A stretch of 5,645 nt of DNA from Planctomycetota bacterium (lineage in GTDB: Bacteria; Planctomycetota; Phycisphaerae; UBA1845; CAIVHJ01): NCBI GenBank assembly GCA_022565195.1, contig JADFJZ010000131.1, positions 1 to 5,645 of the forward strand, read 5' to 3'. Both the position numbers and the translations under genes were made by a program. The notes under the pieces were generated by a model. The model ran no database searches. It was not told where the DNA came from and saw only the letters and a list, made by a program, of their open reading frames with translations. Positions 1-5,080 of this stretch are shown piece after piece; position 1 is the first letter of the stretch, and each line of letters starts with the position of its first letter.

Positions 1-248
1 TGGACTTCGATTTCGAGGATATCGAGTCGCTTCACGGCCTCCCGGGTTTGCGGCGCCATTTCTCCGCAATTCATGCACACAAAACCGCGAGCACGCGGTT
101 CAATGTTGATTCGGACGGCGGCATCACCGTGACCGTCACGAAGGGCGATTCGGAACTCAATCTGAACTTCGATAGCGCGGCCGACTTGAAGCAGAGTCGT
201 CCCGAGCTATATGAAAAGTACGCAGATTTGATCGAAGAGCTGGAATAA
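1..248 (+). CDS. C-terminal end of an unrecognised protein (5' truncated by window edge)
   Basis: An open frame enters from the left edge (first complete codon at 3) and runs 81 codons to a TAA at 246-248. A TTG at 48 is the only near-start codon, but the frame is open before it, so this is best read as the tail of a longer gene. The visible protein is acidic and hydrophilic, with no membrane segment. The middle looks like alternating beta strands (GGITVTVTKGDSELNLNF), and the end (SRPELYEKYADLIEELE) looks like an amphipathic acidic helix. I recognise no family or catalytic motif and assign no function. A strong intrinsic terminator 12 bases after the stop shows that this transcription unit ends here, separate from the genes to the right. 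Coding status is well supported by the clean frame and the terminator; identity is unknown. Confidence 0.7.
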   Translation, partial: DFDFEDIESLHGLPGLRRHFSAIHAHKTASTRFNVDSDGGITVTVTKGDSELNLNFDSAADLKQSRPELYEKYADLIEELE

Positions 249-260
249 GCAGCCACCTCA

Positions 261-293
261 AGCCCATCTCGGCCCGCGCGAGATGGGCTTTTT
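261..293 (+). terminator. Intrinsic (rho-independent) terminator
   Basis: A perfect 11-bp stem, AGCCCATCTCG (261-271) with CGAGATGGGCT (279-289), has a 7-nt loop and runs into a five-T tract at 289-293. It lies 12 bases after the stop codon of the upstream gene, the standard position for a terminator ending that transcript. Confidence 0.92.
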
Positions 294-427
294 GCATGCG
301 CTCATCCCGCGCCCCGCCCGCCGAAAGGCGTGGCCTGCACCGACGACTATCGGACGCTCCGGCGATTACCCCAAGCAGGGCCAGTGGTTGTCCGATTCTG
401 GGACGATAGAACGGTTTCAGTCTTGGC

Positions 428-457
428 GTAGCGGCCGACCGGGACGTCGGCCGCTAC
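428..457. repeat. Perfect 12-bp inverted repeat upstream of the GT87 gene
   Basis: GTAGCGGCCGAC (428-439) is the exact reverse complement of GTCGGCCGCTAC (446-457), with a 6-nt spacer. No T tract follows on either strand, so it is not a standard intrinsic terminator. It lies in the 195-base gap between the upstream terminator and the GT87 start, ending 31 bases before the ATG. It may be an mRNA leader hairpin or a dyad operator. I saw no convincing -35/-10 pair in the rest of this gap (294-488). Confidence 0.8.
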
Positions 458-478
458 ATGGCTTGTGTCACGCGGGAC

Positions 479-488
479 GAGGTCGCCC
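479..488 (+). promoter_or_regulatory. Ribosome binding site that decides the GT87 start
   Basis: GAGG at 479-482 is followed by a 6-base spacer and the ATG at 489. The in-frame GTG at 465 has no comparable purine run in front of it, so the ATG is the better start. Confidence 0.7.
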
Positions 489-1796
489 ATGAGTTCTGCA
501 CCCGGAACGACCCACGAGTTATCGATCAGCGAGTCGCACGCGGCCAAGCTAAGCCGCCAGGGAATCCTGCATCTCATGTTGTGGGCGGTGGTGCTTTGCG
601 TCGTGCTGCAATACTGCTTTGTCGCTCCGCAGGCGGGCGCGCACACCAACGAAAACAAAGACTTCAGCCACTTGTGGCTCGGCGGCAGAATGGTTGCCGC
701 CGGGCACGCCGCGAAGCTCTACGATCCCGTCGCGCAGGAACGAGCCTATCGGGACGCTGATCCCACAGGCCGGGGCCCGGCGATCTGGCTGGATCGGAAC
801 AGACTGGTGGGCGGTTTCTTCTATCCGCCGCCGATGGCGCTGGCCTACTCAGCCCTGGCCTGGTTGCCGATGTCGACCGCAGCCATCGTCCTCGCCTATG
901 TGAACATCGTGCTCGGACTCTTGCTGGCCTGGCTCGTGGCAAGATGGCTCGGCAGCAGCGCCTCCGCGGCAGCAGTCGCGCTGGCAATTCTGGCGTATCC
1001 CGCATTCTTCGTGACGATCGCCCTTGGGCAAAACTCCGTGATGACCATGGGCGTCATTCTGGTCGCTTGGATGTTGTGCGATCAGCGTCGCGACTTCGTC
1101 GCGGGCCTGGTTTTGGGACTCTTGATTTGCAAGCCAAACTGGTTGGTGGCGATCGGGTGGATTCCTTTGGTCCACGGACGGTGGCGCCTCATCGCCGGGA
1201 TGGTTTGCGGCGGCGCCGGCATCGCACTCGGTACCGTCCTGATAACAGGTGCGCAGCCCTTCCTTGATTACTTGCAGGTCGTTCGCGTGCTCGCCGGATT
1301 GCACGAAATGCAGGGATACAACCTGTCGCTGACCTATAACGGGCTGAGTGTGTTTCGGAAGTTACTGGGTGTCGGCGGGCTCGCGGATCTGCTGGGATGG
1401 TGCGGAAGCCTGATCATGATCCTGGCCACGTGGCGGATATCGCGTGGCGCCTGGAAGCCGGGAACAGTCCGCTTCAAATGGTTGGTGGGCTGCGGGCTGA
1501 GCGCCGCGCTGTGGGTCAATCCGCACCTCTTCTATTATGACCTCACGTTGACCAGCATCTGCGTCGTGCTGATGGCGTCATCGTGGCACGAATTGACCGG
1601 CCGGGCGCGCCTGTGGACGGCCGCCCTGATCGTCTCAACGTACCTCGCTATTCCGCTGGACCAAATGTCTCCGTGGGCCGCTGTGCTGCCCATCCCGAGC
1701 CTTATGACGCTGGCGCTTTGGGTGTGGTTCTGCGTTCGGATCACCGCCACCGACCAACGTCCGCCCCTTACACGGTTCGCAGATTGCGCGACGTGA
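489..1796 (+). CDS. GT87/DUF2029-family membrane glycosyltransferase (polyprenol-phosphate-sugar dependent)
   Basis: The 435-residue polytopic membrane protein resembles the GT87 (DUF2029) family, whose studied members such as mycobacterial PimE transfer mannose from polyprenyl-phosphate-mannose on the outer face of the cytoplasmic membrane. After a hydrophilic N-terminus of about 25 residues comes a first membrane helix (about 28-48). A periplasmic loop then carries KDFSHLWLGGRMV, whose Asp58 is in the position expected for the family's catalytic acidic residue. The hallmark YPPP (112-115), GQNS (180-183), KPNW (215-218) and NPHLFYYDL (344-352) follow, separated by roughly ten hydrophobic segments. 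Length is normal for the family. The start is the ATG with GAGG six bases upstream rather than the GTG at 465. The upstream terminator and a 227-base gap downstream suggest its own transcription unit. Sugar donor and acceptor cannot be read from sequence. A role in glycosylating pilus or cell surface is only a guess from location. Confidence 0.85.
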   Translation: MSSAPGTTHELSISESHAAKLSRQGILHLMLWAVVLCVVLQYCFVAPQAGAHTNENKDFSHLWLGGRMVAAGHAAKLYDPVAQERAYRDADPTGRGPAIWLDRNRLVGGFFYPPPMALAYSALAWLPMSTAAIVLAYVNIVLGLLLAWLVARWLGSSASAAAVALAILAYPAFFVTIALGQNSVMTMGVILVAWMLCDQRRDFVAGLVLGLLICKPNWLVAIGWIPLVHGRWRLIAGMVCGGAGIALGTVLITGAQPFLDYLQVVRVLAGLHEMQGYNLSLTYNGLSVFRKLLGVGGLADLLGWCGSLIMILATWRISRGAWKPGTVRFKWLVGCGLSAALWVNPHLFYYDLTLTSICVVLMASSWHELTGRARLWTAALIVSTYLAIPLDQMSPWAAVLPIPSLMTLALWVWFCVRITATDQRPPLTRFADCAT

Positions 1797-1821
1797 TTTG
1801 AGGACGAATTCGCCGTTTTTG

Positions 1822-1854
1822 TATCGAAGTGATGCGCCCCTGCGCGTCACGATA
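1822..1854. repeat. Inverted repeat (hairpin) downstream of the GT87 gene
   Basis: GTGATGCGC (1829-1837) pairs with GCGCGTCAC (1842-1850) across a CCCT loop, with one U-G wobble. An outer TATC/GATA (1822-1825 with 1851-1854) can extend the stem past a 3-nt bulge. No T tract follows, so it may stabilise or process the GT87 transcript rather than terminate it. Confidence 0.55.
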
Positions 1855-1873
1855 ATCGAAATCGTTTCCGATA

Positions 1874-1892
1874 AGGCGCGAATCCGGCGCCT
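1874..1892. repeat. Short inverted repeat
   Basis: AGGCGC (1874-1879) and GCGCCT (1887-1892) form a perfect 6-bp stem with a 7-nt loop. It is short and GC-rich, so it could arise by chance. Confidence 0.35.
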
Positions 1893-2009
1893 GAAGCGAA
1901 ATTCGTACCCCGCATGTGGAAAGCCTCCGCGTTTGCTTGCCCCGCTCAATTGTTATTTCTTAACCTTGATTCCGTCGAAGACCACAGGGTTTGGAGTGAT
2001 CGTGATGCT

Positions 2010-2014
2010 GGAGG
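2010..2014 (+). promoter_or_regulatory. Ribosome binding site for the GTG-started pilin
   Basis: GGAGG lies 9 bases before the GTG at 2024. An in-frame TGA at 2003-2005 means translation cannot start further upstream in this frame, so this site and the GTG together fix the gene start. Confidence 0.7.
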
Positions 2015-2023
2015 TCGAAAGCA

Positions 2024-2203
2024 GTGAGTCGTTCAGTGATCGCGTTCCTCAGAACGATGTTCACGACCGACGACGAAGGCAACACAGTCACGGAATACGC
2101 GGTATGCCTGGGCCTGATCGTCCTGGCCAGTATTGTTGCAGTGACCGCCTTGGGGGTCTCTATCAGCGAGGTGTTTACCAACGTCGCTGACATATTCAGT
2201 TAA
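2024..2203 (+). CDS. flp: Flp-family type IVb prepilin (short, GTG start)
   Basis: This 59-residue prepilin, first of two in the locus, would be processed and assembled into the Tad pilus. The leader is residues 1-19 and ends in DDEG. Cleavage by the prepilin peptidase is expected after Gly19, giving a mature protein starting NTVTEYAV with Glu at +5 and Tyr at +6, the diagnostic pair of Flp pilins. A hydrophobic helix of about 22 residues (25-46) follows, then a short tail SISEVFTNVADIFS. It shares TEYAV, LI, LG and VFTNV with the second pilin, so the two are paralogues. The GTG start has GGAGG nine bases upstream, and the in-frame TGA at 2003 excludes a longer form. The weaker start codon and lack of a following terminator suggest a minor or alternative pilin; this is inference. 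Cys28 within the membrane helix is a further difference. It is short enough to be missed by length-filtered gene calling. Confidence 0.9.
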   Translation: MSRSVIAFLRTMFTTDDEGNTVTEYAVCLGLIVLASIVAVTALGVSISEVFTNVADIFS

Positions 2204-2272
2204 TTGTCCGACTCACGGAAAGAGCCGGTCAGAGAACTCGGCCCGACGGAGGCTTGAGAAGTATCAAATGTG

Positions 2273-2300
2273 GTGCCACGTCACGGAAGCAGCGTGGTAC
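2273..2300 (+). promoter_or_regulatory. Leader hairpin 1 upstream of the major pilin gene
   Basis: GTGCCACG (2273-2280) pairs with CGTGGTAC (2293-2300) over a 12-nt loop; seven pairs are Watson-Crick and one is U-G. It lies in the 161-base gap between the two pilin genes and is probably part of the second pilin's 5' untranslated region. No clear promoter elements could be assigned in this gap. Confidence 0.5.
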
Positions 2301-2317
2301 GGGTCGGTTTCTCGAAC

Positions 2318-2338
2318 GGGATCAGACGTACTGATCCC
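2318..2338 (+). promoter_or_regulatory. Leader hairpin 2 upstream of the major pilin gene
   Basis: GGGATCAG (2318-2325) and CTGATCCC (2331-2338) form a perfect 8-bp stem with loop ACGTA. It ends 14 bases before the Shine-Dalgarno AAAGGAG (2352-2358), leaving the ribosome site accessible. A 5' stabilising hairpin or a protein-binding dyad are both possible. Confidence 0.6.
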
Positions 2339-2364
2339 ACTTGCGTCCTTGAAAGGAGCAATTC

Positions 2365-2559
2365 ATGAAGGCATTGGTCAAAAGAGCGAAGGAATTTCTG
2401 GTAAGTGAAGACGGACCGACGGCGACTGAGTACGCAGTGATGCTGGCTCTGATCATCGTAGTCGCCCTGGGTGCCATTTCCGTACTGGGCACCAAGGTAA
2501 GTACTGTCTTCACCAATGTGAAGACCAGCCTCACCAACCAGGGTGGTGCGCTCGGCTAA
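2365..2559 (+). CDS. flp: Flp-family type IVb prepilin (likely major pilin)
   Basis: This 64-residue Flp prepilin is probably the main fibre subunit. The 17-residue leader is basic (MKALVKRAKEF) and ends in SEDG. Cleavage after Gly17 would give a mature protein starting PTATEYAVMLALIIVVALG, with Glu at +5 and Tyr at +6 as in canonical Flp pilins and an uninterrupted hydrophobic helix to about residue 42. A polar tail (STVFTNVKTSLTNQGGALG) follows and should face the fibre surface. Pro at +1 after DG resembles pilins I associate with Planctomycetota. A strong Shine-Dalgarno (AAAGGAG, six-base spacer), an ATG start, two hairpins in the leader and a long hairpin after the stop all fit a highly expressed gene on a relatively stable mRNA. 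Its neighbours are a shorter Flp paralogue upstream and the prepilin peptidase downstream. Confidence 0.95.
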   Translation: MKALVKRAKEFLVSEDGPTATEYAVMLALIIVVALGAISVLGTKVSTVFTNVKTSLTNQGGALG

Positions 2560-2591
2560 AGCGATGGCCCTCGTCGCCTGACGACAGCCCG

Positions 2592-2638
2592 GAGGGGTGG
2601 GCACGGCGCTCAAACGCCGCTGCCCGCCCCTCTCTATT
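2592..2638 (+). terminator. Long hairpin after the major pilin gene (terminator or partial terminator)
   Basis: The arms 2592-2608 and 2615-2632 can form a stem of about 17 bp with one U-G pair (2598 with 2626) and one bulged base, closing on loop CTCAAA. The following TCTCTATT is T-rich but imperfect. It starts 32 bases after the pilin stop and is likely to attenuate read-through into cpaA and to protect the pilin mRNA 3' end. Confidence 0.65.
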
Positions 2639-2822
2639 CAGGTATCGAGAGGTCGAATGGTCTTCGGAGAGAGCGAGGAGGACGAACCGCTCCGAATGTC
2701 TCACGATCAGCGACAAACCGGATTCGCACGCAGGGCGCCCATGATGCGGGAAGCCCGCCAATGTGCGGTCAAGATTATCGGGAGATCCCTGCACTTAATC
2801 AGGATGCCGCGGCGCGGCGCGC
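2639..2822 (+). other. Gap between pilin hairpin and cpaA: no supported gene
   Basis: A frame running to a TGA at 2831-2833 could encode up to 78 residues from a GTG at 2597. That start lies inside the hairpin, and the product is arginine-rich with no recognisable features, so I do not call it. No clear promoter was found, though the hairpin upstream would make a local one plausible. Confidence 0.4.
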
Positions 2823-2834
2823 AGGAGACATGAA

Positions 2835-3389
2835 ATGAATTTGAGTTATTGGTGCGCCACATGGGTCATTCTCGTTCCGGGAATATTGTATGCTTCGTGG
2901 GTCGATGGCAAAGAGAAGCGTGTGCCGAACTGGCTGAACGCGCTGTTGCTGGCGGCCGGAATGGTCATGCAGTGTGGGCATTCCGAAGGTCGTGGGATCT
3001 GGATTTCGCTCGGGGGTGCGCTGGTCGGATTCGGTGTTTTGATCGTGCCGTGGATGGTTTACGGGATGGGCGCCGGTGATGTCAAGCTCATGGCGGCCAT
3101 CGGAGCGTGGTTCGGCCCCATGATGACCTTGTGGGCGTTTCTGGTGGGCGCGCTCTTGGGCGGAGTGATTGGAATCGTCATGATTGTGAGCAGCGGGAGA
3201 ATCCGCCAGGCCTCTACGAACATGACCACGATCATGGTCAAGATGTCGAATCCCGCGCACTGGTTCACGGACTTCGGCGGTGCAAAGTCATTCGGCGAAA
3301 CGTCGCAATTGCTGCCGTATGGCATTCCGCTGACTATGGGATCGATCACGGTATTGACCGGGCTGATGCTCGGCTGGTGGAGTTTCTGA
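2835..3389 (+). CDS. cpaA: Tad prepilin peptidase CpaA/TadV (aspartic peptidase family A24)
   Basis: The 184-residue integral membrane protease removes the leader peptides of Flp and TadE-type prepilins at the cytoplasmic face of the inner membrane. Both catalytic aspartates of family A24 are visible: Asp24 in DGKEKRVPN (the D-x-K-x(4)-P-N form) and Asp82 in GMGAGDVKL (the GxGD motif). About six hydrophobic segments surround them, and the PYGIP at 161-165 matches the conserved motif before the last helix. The protein is CpaA-sized and lacks the N-terminal methyltransferase domain and zinc-binding cysteines of PilD-type enzymes. AGGAG (2823-2827) lies seven bases before the ATG at 2835; an ATG at 2830 is followed at once by AAA TGA and cannot be the start. 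It stops one base before tadE, so the two are almost certainly co-transcribed. A polar stretch at 120-160 between the later helices is somewhat long. Confidence 0.95.
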   Translation: MNLSYWCATWVILVPGILYASWVDGKEKRVPNWLNALLLAAGMVMQCGHSEGRGIWISLGGALVGFGVLIVPWMVYGMGAGDVKLMAAIGAWFGPMMTLWAFLVGALLGGVIGIVMIVSSGRIRQASTNMTTIMVKMSNPAHWFTDFGGAKSFGETSQLLPYGIPLTMGSITVLTGLMLGWWSF

Positions 3390-3390
3390 C

Positions 3391-3867
3391 ATGAACAGAC
3401 ACGCAAGAAGAACTCTGTGGAACAGGACTTGCGAACGGGGTGCGGCCGTCGTCGAGATGGCCGTAGTGACGCCTCTGCTGTTGACTTTGCTCTTCGGCGT
3501 CATTGAGTTCGGCAACAGCTTCATGTTCCGCCAGATCCTCACCAACGCGGCCCGGGAGGGCGCGCGGACCTCTGCGATCCAGGCTACGGCGGACGATTCG
3601 GCAATCCGAACCGCCGTTCGGGATGCGATGTCGGCCGTCGGCGGGATCACCATCCCCGACAGCGCCATTGAGATCACTCACTGGTGCAAGTATTCGGACG
3701 GCACGCCGAACTTCACCGAGAAAGTCAAGATCAGCGTCCCGTATGATGACGTCGCCATCTTCGGAACCTTCTTCGGTGTGTGGGATAACATCATCGCGAT
3801 CAGCGCGATGCGCAAAGAGGGCGTGACCCAGGATTCAACGCCGCCGAGTCCGGGCCTGTGTAGTTAG
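3391..3867 (+). CDS. tadE: TadE-like pseudopilin
   Basis: This 158-residue bitopic protein of the TadE family is a minor pilin-like component needed for Tad pilus assembly. The basic N-terminus (to Arg16) is followed by GAAVVEMAVVTPLLLTLLFG, the family signature. Cleavage after Gly17 would leave Glu at +5, as expected of a prepilin peptidase substrate. One membrane helix spans about 19-41 and is followed by FGNSFMFRQILTNAAREGART, the conserved post-helix region. The remainder is a probably beta-rich periplasmic domain ending near ISAMRKE, typical of the family, plus a short Ser/Pro tail. Two periplasmic cysteines (Cys99, Cys157) could form a disulfide; this is speculation. GGAG (3379-3382) inside the end of cpaA serves as ribosome site eight bases before the ATG. 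Two consecutive TAG codons end the gene. Its place between cpaA and cpaB, rather than at the far end of the locus, is notable. Confidence 0.93.
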   Translation: MNRHARRTLWNRTCERGAAVVEMAVVTPLLLTLLFGVIEFGNSFMFRQILTNAAREGARTSAIQATADDSAIRTAVRDAMSAVGGITIPDSAIEITHWCKYSDGTPNFTEKVKISVPYDDVAIFGTFFGVWDNIIAISAMRKEGVTQDSTPPSPGLCS

Positions 3868-3949
3868 TAGGCCGCGGAGCCGGTGGTTGTGGACCGAGTG
3901 GGACAGTTGATTTCGAACAGGACGAGGAAACCTAGTTCCTGGGAAGCTC

Positions 3950-3962
3950 GGCGGAGAGGCCA
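3950..3962 (+). repeat. 13-nt direct repeat, copy 1 (cpaB leader)
   Basis: GGCGGAGAGGCCA occurs here and again exactly at 5016-5028 in the cpaC leader. This copy ends 59 bases before the cpaB ATG, the other 52 bases before the cpaC ATG. Confidence 0.6.
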
Positions 3963-3983
3963 CGCGGGAACTCAAGAAGGAAT

Positions 3984-4001
3984 TCTCTCAAGCCTGAGAG
4001 A
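3984..4001 (+). promoter_or_regulatory. Hairpin just upstream of cpaB
   Basis: TCTCTCA (3984-3990) and TGAGAGA (3995-4001) form a perfect 7-bp stem with loop AGCC; a U-G and an A-U pair can extend it. It ends 10 bases before the cpaB ribosome site (AAGGA, about 4012-4016) and has no T tract, so it is a leader structure rather than a terminator. Confidence 0.5.
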
Positions 4002-4021
4002 GTGAACATGAAAGGAAAGCC

Positions 4022-4963
4022 ATGAAACCCAAAGCAATTATTCCGTTGGTGCTGGGCGTTTGCGTAGGTGGTATCGCCATCAAGCTCGTGTTGAACGTGG
4101 TGGCCAACGCTCAGGGCGCGTCGCAAGCGAATATGGCGAAATGCGCCGTAGCCAAAGTCGATATTGGTTTCGCCGAAGAAATCACGGCCGAGAAGCTGGT
4201 CTTGAAGGACTGGCCAAGAGACTCCCTGCCTGAGCAACACTTTGAAGATCTCGAAGAACTGCTAAACCGGGTGACCAATATGTACATCCCCAAGGATGTC
4301 CCGATCTACCCGACCATGCTCGCGCAGGTGGGAACGCCGCCTGGGATCCAGACCCGTATCAAGCCGGGCTATCGTGCCGTATCCGTCGGCATCGACGAGG
4401 TCACGGGTGTGGCCTACCAGCTCAAGCCCGGCGACTGGGTGGATGTCATTTCCCTCGTGGAGCGCAGGCGACGCAACAGACCCACGGAGTTTATAAGCCG
4501 CGTCATCCTGCAGAACGTGGAGATCGCGGCGGTGGGTCGGACCCTGTACAGCGGCAAGCCCGGCGACGCTCCCAAGTCCGTGGCGAGAAGCGTCACTTTG
4601 CTCTTGAAACCCGAAGAAGTCACCAAGCTGCACTTGGCACAGTCCAACAGGGGCAAAATATCACTTGCCTTACGTGGAAGTATGGATGGAGCTCAATCGG
4701 ACATGCTTGCCAGTGCTAGCAATGACGAATTGCTGGGCGTTGATCCCTCAGAACATGGCGACGCTGAGGAATTACCACCCGCAGCAGCCGACCCCGCACC
4801 TGTGAAATTCGATCCTGTCCCCACCGCCGTCTGGAGCGTAACTGTCTTAAACGGCAACGACATGCGTCAAATAGAGTACATGAAACGGGGAGGCCGATGG
4901 ATCCGCACGGGGTCGCTGCAACAGCAGTACGATGAAACCTCGGAGCCACCTCTGCCAGGCTAG
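4022..4963 (+). CDS. cpaB: Flp pilus assembly protein CpaB/RcpC
   Basis: This 313-residue, inner-membrane-anchored periplasmic protein is thought to support or gate the secretin channel of Tad pili. A single N-terminal hydrophobic helix (about 5-29) is followed by a SAF-like domain (about 41-101; AKVDIGFAEEITAEKLVLKD through IPKDVPIYPTML). The RcpC/CpaB domain (about 112-220) contains GYRAVSVGIDEVTGVAYQL and KPGDWVDVI, the clearest family signature, and later VARSVTLLLKPEEVTKLHLA. An acidic, Pro/Ala-rich linker (about 222-265) leads to the C-terminal WSVTVLNGNDMRQIEYMK strand pair usual at the end of the family. Length is typical. AAGGA lies about five bases before the ATG. A five-codon frame (4008-4025, MKGKP) overlaps the start as ATGA and could couple initiation. 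The 154-base leader carries a hairpin and a 13-nt repeat shared with the cpaC leader. Confidence 0.93.
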   Translation: MKPKAIIPLVLGVCVGGIAIKLVLNVVANAQGASQANMAKCAVAKVDIGFAEEITAEKLVLKDWPRDSLPEQHFEDLEELLNRVTNMYIPKDVPIYPTMLAQVGTPPGIQTRIKPGYRAVSVGIDEVTGVAYQLKPGDWVDVISLVERRRRNRPTEFISRVILQNVEIAAVGRTLYSGKPGDAPKSVARSVTLLLKPEEVTKLHLAQSNRGKISLALRGSMDGAQSDMLASASNDELLGVDPSEHGDAEELPPAAADPAPVKFDPVPTAVWSVTVLNGNDMRQIEYMKRGGRWIRTGSLQQQYDETSEPPLPG

Positions 4964-5015
4964 GGCAGCGGCGGCTCGCCGAACCAAAGCAGACAACATC
5001 GCGAGGTGGACTGCG

Positions 5016-5028
5016 GGCGGAGAGGCCA
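5016..5028 (+). repeat. 13-nt direct repeat, copy 2 (cpaC leader)
   Basis: GGCGGAGAGGCCA is identical to 3950-3962 and sits at a similar distance from the next gene start (52 versus 59 bases). It may be a site for a shared RNA- or DNA-binding factor. Confidence 0.6.
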
Positions 5029-5043
5029 AACTGCCGACGAATA

Positions 5044-5077
5044 GAGCCTCATTGATTCACTTGATTCATGGAGGCTC
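5044..5077 (+). promoter_or_regulatory. Hairpin sequestering the cpaC ribosome binding site
   Basis: GAGCCTC (5044-5050) is the exact reverse complement of GAGGCTC (5071-5077). With one bulged G the stem extends by A-T and T-A pairs (5051-5052 with 5068-5069) to about nine pairs. The cpaC Shine-Dalgarno GGAGG (5070-5074) lies inside the 3' arm, three bases before the ATG-proximal end of the stem, so folding would block initiation. The AT-rich loop holds a tandem TTGATTCA repeat. Confidence 0.65.
5052..5068 (+). repeat. Tandem 8-nt direct repeat in the cpaC leader loop
   Basis: TTGATTCA occurs at 5052-5059 and 5061-5068, separated by a single C. Each copy contains TGA-T-TCA, a small dyad. The pair forms nearly all of the hairpin loop in front of cpaC. 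Confidence 0.6.
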
Positions 5078-5080
5078 GTG

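Larger units (their letters stand above)
1797..2023 (+). other. Non-coding gap and putative leader before the first pilin gene
   Basis: The 227 bases between the GT87 stop and the flp GTG show no convincing gene. A frame from 1798 stays open but its translation (arginine-rich, no recognisable features) overlaps the real pilin in another frame. The stretch contains two small hairpins (1822-1854 and 1874-1892) and an AT-richer segment around 1948-1970 where a promoter might sit. I could not find a -35/-10 pair with correct spacing, nor a sigma-54 GG-N10-GC pair. Confidence 0.5.

Noticed and set aside
465..488. GTG at 465 as start of the GT87 gene, adding eight residues
   Set aside because: It has no ribosome site of its own, whereas the ATG at 489 has GAGG at the right distance; the added residues match nothing I know in the family.
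849..1304. Long minus-strand frame inside the GT87 gene
   Set aside because: Histidine, glutamine and aspartate-rich antisense shadow of a membrane protein; the + strand product has clear family motifs.
1916..1938. Sigma-54-like promoter (TGGAAAG followed by TTTGCT) before the first pilin
   Set aside because: The distance between the GG and GC elements is 15 bases instead of 10, so it cannot be a standard sigma-54 site.
1798..2190. 130-codon open frame between the GT87 gene and the first pilin
   Set aside because: It overlaps the well-supported flp gene in a different frame, is arginine-rich and shows no recognisable features or ribosome site.
2088..2288. TCACGGAA occurring three times (2088, 2213, 2281)
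   Set aside because: One copy is in coding sequence, spacing is irregular, and an 8-mer recurring this often in a window of this size is not compelling.
2346..2357. TCCT/AGGA hairpin over the major pilin Shine-Dalgarno
   Set aside because: Only four base pairs; too weak to matter for a strongly expressed gene.
2597..2833. 78-codon open frame between flp and cpaA
   Set aside because: Its start lies in the pilin terminator hairpin and the product is arginine-rich with no motif; a shorter form from 2657 is no better.
2799..3260. Minus-strand frame opposite cpaA
   Set aside because: The + strand carries both catalytic aspartate motifs of the prepilin peptidase; the antisense product is low-complexity and His/Arg-rich.
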